A stretch of 64,000 nucleotides of DNA from Hysterium pulicare CBS 123377 (Eukaryota; Ascomycota; Dothideomycetes; Hysteriales; Hysteriaceae): assembly GCA_000467715.1 (NCBI GenBank), contig AJFK01000174.1:1-64000 (forward strand), read 5' to 3'. Below are positions 1 through 11,444 of the stretch, one piece after another. The notes under the pieces are model-generated. The model made no database searches. It had not been told where the DNA came from and worked only from the letters and a program-made list of their open reading frames with translations. Positions within the stretch are counted from its first letter, which is position 1; each line of letters starts with the position of its first letter. The translations under genes were made by a program, and so were the position numbers.

Positions 1-1860
1 GGGGACTGCGGAGGTAGCGGCGAAGGAGGGCTCGCGAGTGGGGTCGGAACCATAGGTGGCCGAAAGTGATGTTTGCTCGATGGGGGGCGTGGGGACCCGG
101 AGACGCTGTGGATTGTGGAGTAGGCGTGGGATTGAGGCTTGGATGGATGATGAGATCGGCGAGATCATGACCCGGGCTTGCATTTCGTTTCGCATTTCGC
201 TTCTGCGAGGAAGACGAAGGTGTGGGTGGTGGGACGTTTCTATGGAGGAGGACGGGAACGGCGCCCGTGTAGGTATTTGTCAGGAGCGAGAGATTGGACC
301 AGGTGATTTCTGGGAGTGGGAGGACGTCGAGTGATTTTTTGAAGTTGAGGGGTACGACGAAGGAGGGTTTTTCGTTGGGACTGGGGTTTGAGCCGGGTAA
401 GGAATAAGGACCTTCGGATTCGATGAGTGCGGGTGGGAGGACGAGTGGTGGCGTTGGTGTGTTATCGTGATGGTATAAGGAGAGCTTTGTGGGATTGTCG
501 TGAGTGAGCGGTAGGAGTTCTCCGGGTGCGCGGTGTGTAAAAGGTTGGAAGAGGGTATGGGTATAGTCTAATCCCATCGAATGTTCGTAGCGACGACCAA
601 GGACAAGAGTCATATTTATAACGTCGGAACGCTTGACAGGTTGTCTCAACTTTCCAGCCCACCAATCCCGCCATGTTGAGCTGGCGGGTTTGGTGTCTTT
701 CAGTGCATATGCTCGAGCTAGTTCTTGTTCCCCAAACATGCGAGAGAAGAGGGATTGCGCATTCCGTGGAAACATGATCGGATCGTTAATTCGAGGAGCA
801 GCTGCTTCGAAGAGCATACGAAGATCTTTAGCTGGGCCCATTATCGTTCCGGCATTCAGGTATTTGGCGCGCCTGAAGGTCGTGTTGATGCCGGTGTCAC
901 GGCCGTAGATATTGCCCGGTAATGTAGACTCGGGCACGTACTTGCATGGGGACAGCTCTCGTTGCGCCCGACACAATTTGTCTGCTCCGAACAATATCGT
1001 CTGTCTGAACATCTGTCGCGCAGGTTCGCCCGTAATTTCCGGATTCGTAAAGCCATATTTGTCCATCAATCGCTTATTCGCGGCTCCTATAACATTTTGA
1101 TATTGCTTGATCATGACGTCCGAAGGGAGCTGAAACCACACATCGTATCCATCCACTATTAAAACCAGATCATCGTCCATGACATGTTTCGTGTTGTTGA
1201 GATATTCAAATATTCCCTTTATCTTTATATGCTCCACCTCTTCTTTGCTGCCGAAATCTGCTTTATATCCAATGATGGTGGGAGGAGGGTAGTTGAGGAG
1301 CATTGCAGATAGCGTGGTTTTACAAAAATCGGAATTGTCGTTGAGTGCTGGGATAAGTACATGAAAGCTGGGGTTTGATTTCTTCAATTGACTTGGGACA
1401 TGGCTTATATTTCCGCTTTCTATTTCCAAAGTCATATTTGAGGGAGTAAGAAGAGGTGACGAGTCGATAGTCAGGCCTGACCAGCTGGGTTTCCATGACG
1501 GCAATCGGTATTTGGATAGAGATTCGTAGGATAATGACTAGATTTCTGCATTAGCACGTTCTTCCATCAATTAAACACGACGACATAATCAATGCTGCAG
1601 AGCACACCACGGCCCGGAGGATGCCCACGAAGAGTGAAGTATTGATTCCCCATATCCCATCAAGGCCCAAAACAAAACCCTCTACCCACCTGAGAAGAAG
1701 ACTGTATTAGAAGCCCCAAAACCACCACGGCAAAAACCGCACTCGCAATCAACGTCCTCCCTCTCCTCCCCCTCGCATACTGGATTAAGGCATGGCTAAA
1801 TTCCCTCGGCGATTGTATCGGCGATTGAGGCGGGCTATCGAAAGACTCTCTGACAGTCAT
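1..1860 (-). CDS. PLOD-type glycosyltransferase-like type II membrane protein, partial (C-terminus off window)
   Basis: Exons are 1690..1860 and <1..1537, joined by a 152-bp GT-AG intron in phase 0. The 57 residues of exon 1 carry a basic N-terminus and a membrane segment (about residues 38-53, ending VVVLGLLIQ), which suggests a signal anchor. Exon 2 is open to base 1 with no stop. Around residues 180-192 it reads DDDLVLIVDGYDVWFQL, the acidic metal-site region seen in procollagen galactosyl/glucosyl transferase-like (PLOD-type) domains of fungal proteins. Further on are conserved-looking blocks LGRRYEHSMGLDYTHTLF and, close to the edge, FGHLWFRPHSRALLRRYL. The role is probably a Golgi glycosyltransferase; donor and acceptor are unknown. 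The start was chosen because it gives the anchor and no upstream ATG fits better. Family assignment is by recalled motif similarity. Confidence 0.72.
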
Positions 1861-3565
1861 GGTGGTGGATCCCGGGCGACGCGCCCTTCACCACTGCGGA
1901 GGACTGCGGGAGGAAGACGGATGTCGAATGTGCAGGATATAGGCGTGGGAAGAATAATAAAGTCGGGTTAAGGGAGTGAGGTGGGGGTATGCGACGCGTT
2001 CATGAGGCCGGGATTGTGGAACCGTGGTAAGGAGAAATGTCGAATGGCGGATGACGAGTCCAGTGACGCTATTTTTGAAGATAAGGAAAGAGTAGGTAGT
2101 GAGCGAGGCTATCTGCAAACAGCCATGATGCCAATCAAGTACATAAGGAAAACCAACCCCGAGCATTCATCTAGAAGAGGGCAGAAAGGAAGCCGGTGGT
2201 GAAGAGGGCAAGACGAGAAGCAGTCTGCATTCTCCTTCCCCTCGCTGTCCCGGGGCTGGAATGTGGGTGTAGGTGGAGGGCTCAGCCAGCCAAACAAGCC
2301 AGACCCCTGCAGTAGATCGACTAATCGACCCCAAAACCACCGATGGCCACCCCTACCATCCTATTTCCGTCGAAGCTTGACCGTCGCCAAAAAGTCTGCT
2401 CTTCCAATTCATCGTCTCACTGTGGCATCCCATTGTCCAACCTTCTTCGTCTCTGTACCTCCTGCAAAAGTCTATAGTGGCACAGAAAAGAAGCACCAAC
2501 CTGCCCCCGGAAACGGAACGAAACACTTGTGGTTTGTGCCCATGTCCCAATGCATGACAGATCTTCGACCAGGATGAGCACCGCGCATTTCCCGGAAACG
2601 CATCCTGTGTAAATTAATCTCCTAAATTGGGAGGAAAGCTTAGCTCTTTTCCCATCTCTTTCGGAAAACATGATGCGATAATCGCAACAATTTTTTGGCT
2701 GGTTTTAGACTTGTTCTACTTCGTGCGACAGAGTGCTGATGGCACTTGGTGTACTCTGTAGTTGTATGACAGACAAGGTCGCAGAACCCGTCGCATCTCT
2801 TGATCGGCACGACAGCGGCCTTGACAAAAACCTGACAAGCTGAATTCGGTGTCCTTTAATGCCCTGTCCGAAAAGGGCTTTATGGGAGAGGCTAAAGGGT
2901 ATTGAAAAGCCACTCGTGGCAATTGCCCAGGTGTGGCTTCGGCGTCTAAATGTTAGGCCAATTCCTGGACATCTAGACCCTGAACCACGATTCAACACTA
3001 AATACCCTCTACTTCGTAATGGCCGCAGAGAGAGTTGACGGATGGTAGGAATGTGTGCATTATTCTCTCCTCCCCTCCCTTCTCTATCTGCTGGTCTGCA
3101 AGACAAGATAACTACGCTACAGCTCTATGCAATGACAACAGCAGACAAGAGCCAACAAACTCTCTACACGTCGAACAACGCACTTTGACGCGCACCAACT
3201 CCTCTCAAAACGCTTTTCTATGCCATCGCAACACACTTCGCGTAATGCAATGAACGCTCGTTCAAACCCCCAAACCCCAATCATTCATTTCCCACCTCTT
3301 GCCCAGCGTTCTCCAAACCAAAAGCAGTGGACATGAAATCGTGAGGCATGAACTCGAAAGTCGTCATGCCATGCCAGACGAGCAAAAGGTTGAAAAAAAG
3401 AATTTCTCCGACGTGATGCACAACCCTTTTCAGTTGATCCTGAGTCCATTTACGCAAAGTTCGCTTGCTTCTCTTGGAATCTTGCGTCTAAACACCTACG
3501 TCAGTGTAAGACTGTATTTCGTAGACCGGTGGATTCTGCTCACCTTCTCTCGATTCGGTGTCCGA
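1861..3565. other. Intergenic; promoter side of the PLOD-like gene
   Basis: This lies between two minus-strand genes. Short open frames occur on both strands, but none has a recognisable domain, a coherent splice pattern or a membrane/secretion signal. It probably holds the 5' region of the gene to its left and the 3' UTR of the carboxypeptidase to its right. Confidence 0.5.
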
Positions 3566-6247
3566 TTACGGCGGAGCAGGTGAGGTCACAGAGCCAGGAT
3601 ACGGCGGAGCAACCGAAGCGGCAGCGCCAGGATATGGCGGAGCATTTTCCATGCCATCGACGTGACTCTGGCTCTCGGCATGACTGTCCGGGTCCCTTCT
3701 TCCCTCGCGACGACAGCAGAAGCGGCGCAAAACGACCGCAGCGATGGCACTATAAAAGCAAAAGACAAAAGCTTTTGTTTAGCAAATGGGTATAGAACAA
3801 TGCGAGAAAACATGAAAAAGAATTACAACGAGGACCAGCAAAGTGAGGATAGGTTTGGTTGAGTCAGGCTCAAGGCACCGCAGCAGGGGATCATCATGCT
3901 CGGTTCGAAACTCACAAAAGAAACCCGATACCTAAAATCAAGATAACATATCCCCACCACATCCAGAACCTGCGTTTAGCACTTTTATCAGACGGCCCTC
4001 CCCTAGGGAAAGCCTTTTGCCTAGAGAAAAGACGAAGAGAAGACGCTCCGCTTGTCGGTTTCGGGGAGGCAGTGGCAACGTATACCCCCGTTAGTTGCGC
4101 TGTACTGCTTGTTGAGCCTTTGCCCCCGTTGGAGAAACTCGCTGTTGGAGTAACGGTAGGTAGACTTCCTGGTACGCCGGCTATGACGGAGCTCGAGGGA
4201 GGGTTGTAGTCACTGGCTTTTTCATACCAGACACCATTGATGACAACACCCTTTCCAGCAACAAGTTGGTTTAACTGATCTGATGCGCAAGTATCGGACA
4301 GAGCTCTGACCCAGCACGTGTTGTCCGGCTGGTCGGGGACTTTGTTGGTATGGTTCGCAGATGGATTTCCTTTTGAGGAATAAGATCGGGGATCGATAGG
4401 TTCTCCTGTTGAGATTTCGGTACCGTCGATGATACGTGTGAAGACAGTGAAGGCTGTTTCGGGCTGGTATGCAGGGACAAGGTGGCCCGAGTCGTAGATA
4501 CGAGAGAAGGAGAGGTTTCCGTATTGACGAACTGCGCCGCCAATATAGGAGGAGTTAATAATGATGTCGGCGTATCCGGCAGCAGGGAAAGCGGTTGCAT
4601 AATTTGGTTGTAGCGTGGCAAGGGCAAGGGAGACCGCTTCACCACCCATCCAATTGCAAATGAAATCACTGCCATTGATTAGTTAACCGGCACAGTGATC
4701 GGAGGAATAACTATCGTAGCCTTACGCATCCCCATAAATGAAAGCCACCCGAATCCCAAGAGAAAGAACATTGGCTAGGTTGGGTATCTGCGTGCCACGT
4801 AGTTCGTCGCCAGCTATACAGGACGTAAGCATTGCAATCAAAAGACAAATGGTCGCCTCAGAAGGTAGAGGGAACTTACTATCACTGAAAGCCCCGTTGA
4901 CAACATCATTACTTTCTGTATAGTTGACCTGGGCACCGATGGATTCTTGTACCGAAGCATTGTTTAGATATTCCAGATACGCAGAACTTGGAAAACTGGA
5001 AGGGTCGGTAACCCTGATATCGTAAACGTCCCTATTGGACTGCGAATATTGGCTGAAAATCCCGTTGCAATTGGAGAGAGCATCGCTGCATAACGAGTTG
5101 GTGCTGTTCACATCGCCTTCACCATTTGGATCTTCAGACTGCATGCTACTACGGCAGTTATTGATAGCTTCTTTGCAGCCTCCACTAGACGTGAAGTCTG
5201 CGAGGGTGTTGAGCATGGTCGTTTGGTCAAATGCTTGAATGCCGTAGGTGTTGTTGTAGGCGAACTTTGGATAGAATGGCCATTGAACTAGCTCATCTAC
5301 AAGTCCATTCATGATACCCAACGATATGAGTTTGATTTCAAGACTGCTGTTGCGGGAGATTTCTCCGGTTATTCGTCTGGCATTCTGGGTCTCAAAATAA
5401 TCCGCGAAGGCCGGACCATATTGACCACCATAACTTTCTGCAAACAAGTGGACTCCAGTAGGTGTTGTTGTAGAACTGTTAGGCTGCACGCCTGGATTGT
5501 ACTGTGGGAACGCAGAGAGAAACCCTTGGAGAAAATGCCATGTAGCACTTGCCGCAATGTTGGTGGTATTGGCGGTGTTGCGCCGGTCCCCAGTGCTGAA
5601 TGTGCCGTTGAGGAAGAGGTATGCGGGCGTATTAGTGGGAACATCTCGAGGGCTAACGTAGGTATCGCTGGCAAGGTCGTGCGACTTGTTAACGAGGGAA
5701 TCAAAACTGAAGCCGACTTGAGCAGGTTGATCGATGTAGAGGACGTTGGAGCTTCGATCCCATCCCCACATCCTCCCTTGCGTGCCATATGTCCCGTCTG
5801 CCATTTCAACAACTTCACATGGCCCACTTTCACGGAACAGGCCAATCATACTGCTACTTCCCGGTCCGCCATTGAGCCATATTGTGAGGGGAGCCGTCTC
5901 AGGATTCTGCCGAGCCTCGATGAACCAAAAGAAGATGTTGGTGGAGAAGTTTTGCTGGTATGGTTGGTTGCTGAAGGGAGGAAGGGTGACATATCCAGTA
6001 TACTGTTTCTGAGTCGAGAAGGCAGTAGTGCATGTCCCTGGTTCGGGTGACTTGTATGAGATGGTAATATTAGGGTCAACGGGCGACTTTAGGACTTTTG
6101 AATAGGTAACAGGAGGAGGGAATTGTGCGAATGAGAATGAAGCAAGGCTGATGATCGAGGTCAAAACGATTGACGATAGTTGGAACAGCTTGGAAGTCGA
6201 AAATGTCAGTTTATGCGGAACCAATGTCGGTGAATTGTACTTACCAT
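3566..6247 (-). CDS. Membrane-anchored serine carboxypeptidase (peptidase family S10)
   Basis: Coding exons are 6245..6247, 4880..6188, 4726..4813, 3916..4668 and 3566..3749 (2337 nt, 778 aa). Exon 1 is only the ATG; splicing then yields a clean signal peptide (MLFQLSSIVL... to about residue 22). Catalytic elements are Ser253 in ESYGGQYGP, the Asp in YGDADFICNW (465-467) and His528 in YDSGHLVPAY, with the oxyanion stretch WLNGGPGSSS near 105. Many N-x-S/T sites fit an extracellular enzyme. The last exon was found by a GTGAGT donor at 3915; it completes a transmembrane helix (about 700-724) and adds a cytosolic tail with RRFCCRREG and two APPYPG repeats. Without that splice the protein would stop at 3912, five bases past the donor. 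It removes C-terminal residues from peptides in the secretory path or at the surface. The nearest named relatives are unclear. Confidence 0.86.
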
Positions 6248-6855
6248 GACTGCTGCGGCCCGAAAATACTAGAAGTGCATGGGAAGGAATAGCGAACAAC
6301 GCAAACAAGCTGCCAAAATCGTGTACGGAGAAGAAAAGAGGAACAATGAGGCCAGCACTGTTGTTGATGAGCAGCTGGGGGCGGTGTTTGCGCAGCCGGA
6401 AGGATCTCGATTGAAGGATGCGAGAAACGAGCAACGAGGCTACAAGCAGGAAAGTACGCGCAAGCTGTGGGGAAGGTACCTGCAGGATGCTTGGCAAACG
6501 GCGTACCAAACCTTGGAAGCACCAGGCACCGAGCCTACTGATGATGCGCCTTTCTATAATTCTTGATCTTTCAACGTAGATCTCACTCTGTAGTCGTTGG
6601 AAATGAACTGCGAAGCGTTGACGTCTGAAACCGAAACATTCCAATCTCCGGCGCCGCTCGCAGCCTTGTGCAACAACCCTCGCTTCCAAGTAAATTGAGC
6701 TTATCGTAACTGATATAGGCAGGATTCAATGTCACATTTCAGGGATCCATCGGCTTTTACATCCCTACTGGAGGGTTTTCGATGTCATGAGGTCCACATG
6801 AACTCTACTTCAACAGTCTTGAGTAACATTGATTCACAATTCCATCGTTTATCAT
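6248..6855. other. Intergenic between two minus-strand genes
   Basis: It holds the promoter and 5' UTR of the carboxypeptidase and the 3' UTR of the GT25 gene. A frame runs upstream from the carboxypeptidase start across this stretch, but its residues look like a random basic sequence and the signal peptide favours the downstream start. No other gene is seen. Confidence 0.55.
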
Positions 6856-8187
6856 CTATTTGCTGGTATCCGGCCATTGGTCCTCAATTTCCTCACCCGT
6901 TAGCACCCTCTCGAGATTCATTCTCACACTCCATCTGATATATCTCGACTCCACCGCTGGCACATAGTTAGCTCCATGACCCGTAATATCGCTGGTTGCT
7001 TTCGGTGGGAAATGATGGCTAAATATTGGAGGCTGCACAGTAATGCACATGGGCCTCCTAGTCTTCGTTCCCCCCTTCAGCCCATCGCAGAAATCGGAAA
7101 GCGCATAGTCGTAACCTTGAGAGAATTTTCGCACGCCAAACTCATATAGCAATTTGCGTGCACCGGACTGCGTGACTGCATATGCGATGCTACAAACTGT
7201 CTGGTTCGAGCGGTGGACTATTCGTGTATGGGGCGGATATGCGTTTGCAATTTCATCGATTTTGGCACGAGGCCCTGATTTCAAGTACTTGGGCTCAGGC
7301 ACTGTCTCGTCTTTCGATATCGTTATCCGGTCAGGTTTAGAGGAAGAAGGTGGAGGTAGGTGCGCTCCGCAGTGCCCGAGCCATAGAATGTCCCAGTCTG
7401 ACCCATATGGATCCTCTCTTTGGATGTTACGCGCCGTGAAAGCTGACAGCGGAACAGAAGACCGACTTGCAGCTTCCAATGCCGATATCCTAATATTTTT
7501 CGAGCCTTGCGTGTGTCCGATGTGCGAAGTCGACTGCGATAAAAGCTTTGGGATGTTTCGAGCAGCGGTCGCAAAGTCTTCTAATTGCGACCTCAATCGA
7601 AAATCCCAATCTGCATCATCCTCCATAATCAGCGCTGTTGTCATTTTCTGGTTCACGACGCTACATTTGTTGTAAGCTCACTACGCTAGTGTCTTCATCG
7701 AGCTGTTCCTTAAACGTACGTACGCAGCGCATCCATATGAGCTCGCCAGCTGCCTTTGTTGCCCGGCGGAATGGCACTGTGATCACCTGGTGGATATGCA
7801 CTCTCTTTTATAGTGACGCCGGAAATGCCGTTGATCCAGTCAAGCTGGAGGTTAGTGAGCGATGCTGTAAGTGACATGGCATCTTTGCGATCGGTTCTCG
7901 ACGGCAGATTGACGACCAAGATATTCTGAAACTACATGAAGACCTGTTAGAGGAATTCTCAACTGGTTTTTTGGAACAGGAAACTGTTCAAGAATATGCT
8001 CCGTCACGATGATGGAGGGAAAGTAAAGACTTACCCCTAATGTTCTATTGGCAATTGCACCTGAATCTCTACTCGATTGGGTGAGTCGATGAAAAGCCGC
8101 ATGTTGACACGTAAGAAAAAATATGACCAGGGCCACAAGACATAATGCTATAGCAACACGGAGAGACCCATGGCTACGAATAAGCAT
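6856..8187 (-). CDS. Glycosyltransferase family 25 (LPS-type) protein, type II membrane
   Basis: Exons are 8035..8187, 7720..7931 and 6856..7660 (1170 nt, 389 aa); both introns keep phase. Residues 8-28 form a hydrophobic signal anchor, so the enzyme likely sits in the Golgi lumen. Exon 2 opens with ILVVNLPSRTDRKDAM, the nucleotide-sugar fold start typical of GT25, followed by LDWINGISG. Exon 3 has ALIMEDDADWD (about 131-141), the metal-binding acidic cluster of the family, and later SDFCDGLKGG and GANYVPAVESRY. Fungal members of this family are common and mostly uncharacterised; galactosyl transfer is the activity known in relatives. The acceptor of intron 1 is ambiguous by six bases (TAG or the CAG just after it), adding or dropping Phe-Gln. 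It lies in a run of three secretory-pathway genes on the same strand. Confidence 0.85.
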
Positions 8188-8835
8188 TATATAAAAAGAG
8201 CAATAGGTTCACATCTCAGATGATCTTGGTGTGAAATAATAGCCCGCAACGCAGAGGGATATAGTTTGAACTTCGAACTTGCGAGGTGGTTTTGTATCCG
8301 TGATTGTAGTAACGTGGAGTGCTGTAGGCTAAATGCGTTCCGATCTGATCTATATTAATTAGCACCCATGCTATACACATCAATAGGGCTATATTCTAGA
8401 AACATTTTACATGCAGACATGAAATACATAAGTCTTCTGACTTCGTCAATTTATCATGAGAGTCGTAATTGTAGCTCGGATGTGTGTCTACCCCTCTCGA
8501 CTCCAGTGCCAGGAGTCTGCGTAGATCATTTAGACTTAGTGAAGGTTGTAAAGCCAATTGCTCTCATTACGCAAAACCAGAAGGTGCTTAGTTCCCTAAA
8601 GCGATACACGTATTGTATTTGAAAAGGTTTGGCTTACAAGCAACATGCGCGCACCATTTGGGTCCGCTAAACACTCACGACCTCCCTTGACGCAGCTACC
8701 AGACTCATCGCCCGCAATGCAAGTTGAAATCTTCTCCCCCAGCCTCCGTATAACCAGCTAGCTCGATCGACGGAATCGTAACAGTACGGAGACCAGCCTA
8801 GACATTAAGTCTTAGCGAAACTGTGTTGAAAAAGC
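8188..8835. other. Intergenic
   Basis: This is the upstream region of the GT25 gene; TATATAA lies directly 5' of its ATG on the minus strand. A minus-strand stretch near 8640-8760 can be read as a Cys-containing exon ending at a GTAAG donor, but evidence for a gene is too thin (see rejected items). Confidence 0.45.
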
Positions 8836-9750
8836 TTATAGATGGACACAAGGATCGTCCTCACTTGGAATACATAGACCCTTTTCTTTAATCTCTCTCC
8901 ATGAATGCGTCTCGAATAGGTCGTTCAACTCCTTCCGGGCTATGCCAGGTCCCTGAACATAGGCTGCACCGCGACCTCGACGGGCTACAATGCGGACTTC
9001 TTTCTGAACATCTTTTTCTGAGATAGGTTGATCTAGCTCGTTGCCTAGAGGTGTAGACCAAGGTTGGCAGGCAGTCCTATCCTCTGTATTCTCCGTGGCA
9101 CCGATTCGCTCCGCATCGTTGGCGATATATATCTCAACCCTAGCCCCAGAATTCCCGCCATCTTTCTCTTGCAGAAACGAGTTCCAACCCACCGGTTGGG
9201 GTACAATCCTCGGATCTTGATCATCATTCTGAGCCGTCAAAAATTCTGTTGTGGGTGTAACGTAATGAAGCTCCTTCCACCCATCGCTCCTGAGTAAAGC
9301 TTCGCAGTCAAGATACGTGCCTATGTCGCCAAAGCCATTATTGACACCAGGGTCATGAAAGCAATCCTCCACCACAAGCTTATCTAATCGTAGTCCTGGA
9401 AACAACGACAGGGCGTCGGCGAAGTGATACGTAGTGTAGAAGCGTATCTCTCCTCGAGCGTATAACGGAAAAGGGAAAGCTTTGACTTGGACATGACGGA
9501 TTTTGTTGATGGTTGAGGAATCTAAGCTCATGAGGGTATCCAGTAATGCCTCTGTACTACCAAAGTGGAAGTTGACGTTAGGAGCTATGAATTGCTTTGC
9601 TTCATCGTGAACCTGATGGCAAGTCCGAAGAATGGCTGCACGGTTCGAGGTAGTCTTTCCAAGACCATGACTAACTGTATCTCCACGAAATAGTTGCTCG
9701 TAGATAGCCTGGCGTAATTCAAGAGGAAGGGAGAATAGATTTGGCGCCAT
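8836..9750 (-). CDS. 2EXR / F-box-like domain hypothetical protein
   Basis: This is a single-exon frame of 304 aa. The N-terminus FSLPLELRQAIYEQLF followed by ILRTCHQVHDEAKQFI is the hallmark of the fungal 2EXR family (an F-box-like LPxELRxxIY helix with a second 'R..CRQVxxEA' helix), a large group of mould proteins without known biochemical function. The middle and C-terminus are soluble and mixed in charge, with no membrane segment or catalytic motif that I recognise. The start is the only ATG that places the 2EXR helix at the usual position near residue 5. The family is often expanded and lineage-variable; this copy looks intact. Confidence 0.77.
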   Translation of the reverse strand: MAPNLFSLPLELRQAIYEQLFRGDTVSHGLGKTTSNRAAILRTCHQVHDEAKQFIAPNVNFHFGSTEALLDTLMSLDSSTINKIRHVQVKAFPFPLYARGEIRFYTTYHFADALSLFPGLRLDKLVVEDCFHDPGVNNGFGDIGTYLDCEALLRSDGWKELHYVTPTTEFLTAQNDDQDPRIVPQPVGWNSFLQEKDGGNSGARVEIYIANDAERIGATENTEDRTACQPWSTPLGNELDQPISEKDVQKEVRIVARRGRGAAYVQGPGIARKELNDLFETHSWREIKEKGLCIPSEDDPCVHL

Positions 9751-10269
9751 TGGACCTAGAAGGTTTGCAGTGCTAAAGTATGTGGTGCTGGATCGGAACC
9801 TTGGTAAGGATTAAGTCGATTATGCAGCCTCAAGATTGCTCACAGAAAGAATTACTTCAACTTTGAATTGAGAATTCAGGCATGATGCGCTTATGAAGGA
9901 AAGCGCGGTAGAGGATGCGGCGCCCAAGTAATCAGTCATATGACGTGAGGATGTCAGGGTCCAGCTCGCAAACTAAGAGAACCGAGGTGCTGGCAGCGGT
10001 GTTGATAACGCCCAGAAGTCATTTTATTCGCCGCGTTCAGCCCTGCAGAAACTGAGGGTATGCCGCGAGCCCAATGAAAATTCAGCTGAGTTCTAGCCCC
10101 AACGCCTCGAAATTTTATGTTCTGGAATACTCTGGTCTAGAAGACTCTATGAACACACGGCCAGAGCAGCTGGGTATCAATACAGGTATGCTTCAGCTGC
10201 AAGACTGTAGCGGTAATCCTTCATCGCGAAGTGAACAAATAGTCTTTCTAATTGTCAACACTCCAAATT
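9751..10269. other. Intergenic
   Basis: It holds the 5' region of the 2EXR gene and the 3' UTR of the prenyltransferase, both on the minus strand. Short frames here show no domain. Confidence 0.5.
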
Positions 10270-11444
10270 CTAACGCGCACGACCTTTCTCTTGCTCGTCG
10301 AGCTTCTTTCTTTGCCACTGCCATTCTACCAGGACTGGCAAAAACTGCCAAAGGTCGAATTCTGGCCACAGACACTCCAAAAACACGATTGAAGTTCTTT
10401 CATGGCACTGCCAAAGCATAAAATCACTCAACCGTTCCACTCCAGATGTGCGAACTAGCAAATCAAGTGGAGGCGCGTCGTGTGTGAACATATTTAATGT
10501 TAGTGTGTCCGCCGTTATGGTTTCGGAATCTGGATAGGTAGCGGCCGAAACTTGGTAATCATTCTTCTCCTCGGATTGATTCAAGGTTGACCCAGTCGGG
10601 GAGTGCTCCACGTCCGAATGGTTGTGTTCCTTCGACGAAGACGGAGATGCCGACCGAGAGCCTGATTTCTCAGTTAGCACATCCTCAGGAACTGTACTGA
10701 GAAGTTGCGCGCGGATGTTTCTTGTTATGTGTGTTTCGGAAAACGGGCGTTTCAGAGGTGGAGTAATAGGCTGACTATAATCGTTGACAGTTTTCCGGAC
10801 GGCGGTGGTAATCTCGTCTCTTGAAGTGTAAGGAAAGCAAACGTTTAGGATGGCTCTAATTGGTAGGGTCAGAACTTGCTAATTTGCCAGGGCAGAGGTC
10901 TAAAGTACCTTTTATTCCCAGCTGTCAAAGCCTCAGCCCGTTCCACGGCTTCAAGCACTTCTGGATTCACAAGGTCACGCTGACCGATAATTCGGATGGC
11001 AGCGCCATAACGATCCAACAAAGCTCCGTGTTCGGCCAATTGACTCAACTTGACTTTTGCCATGTCCATCAAAGCATCGACTTCGTACTTCGAGCGCTTG
11101 AAGTTCTCGATGCTGAAGGCGTAAATAGTGACAACCTTTACCCCCGATTTGTAGCAGACCTCTAGAATCTGGTCCTCAACGTCAGCTTCAGAGTAAAATT
11201 GGGTTCTCGGAGTACGAACACGGGCAAGAGCTTCAAATCCTAAATTATGGCCTTCTACCGTTTCGATTTTGTGACTTCGAGCGAAGCGTCTGTTTCCGTC
11301 CATCACAAATGCTACATGTTGGGGAATTGGTCCTTGCCTAAGAGCGCCAATCAAAAGTTCTCGTAACTGACGGATTCCCCAGGTCACTGGAGGAGAAGAC
11401 GCAAGCCATCTTCTGAATCTCGAGTTGTGGATAGACTCGGCCAT
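10270..11444 (-). CDS. rer2: Dehydrodolichyl diphosphate synthase subunit (cis-prenyltransferase)
   Basis: Exons are 11220..11444, 10909..11168 and 10270..10855 (1071 nt, 356 aa). The enzyme adds isopentenyl units in cis to farnesyl diphosphate to make the dolichol chain for N-glycosylation, at the ER and lipid droplets. Visible family motifs are HVAFVMDGNRRFAR (about 43-56, with the catalytic Asp), EGHNLGFEAL, VTIYAFSIENFKRS, ILNVCFPYTSRDEITTAV and, near the C-terminus, LDLLVRTSGVERLSDFMLWQ. A roughly 90-residue Ser/Glu-rich insertion separates the last two motifs; such inserts are known in fungal Rer2 proteins. The first intron (11169-11219) is 51 bp and free of stops, so retention would add 17 residues, but a CTGAC branch site and family alignment favour splicing. 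The Met at 11444 was chosen over an in-frame ATG at 11756 because the latter adds a non-conserved stretch. Confidence 0.92.

Noticed and set aside
6248-6689. N-terminal extension of the carboxypeptidase frame up to 6689.
   Set aside because: It would bury the signal peptide behind about 150 non-conserved residues; the spliced ATG at 6247 explains the start better.
8640-8760. Minus-strand reading CIAGDESGSCVKGGRECLAD followed by a GTAAG donor, resembling a small Cys-rich secreted protein exon.
   Set aside because: No signal peptide exon, no start and no supported last exon; only three Cys. Too weak to call a gene.
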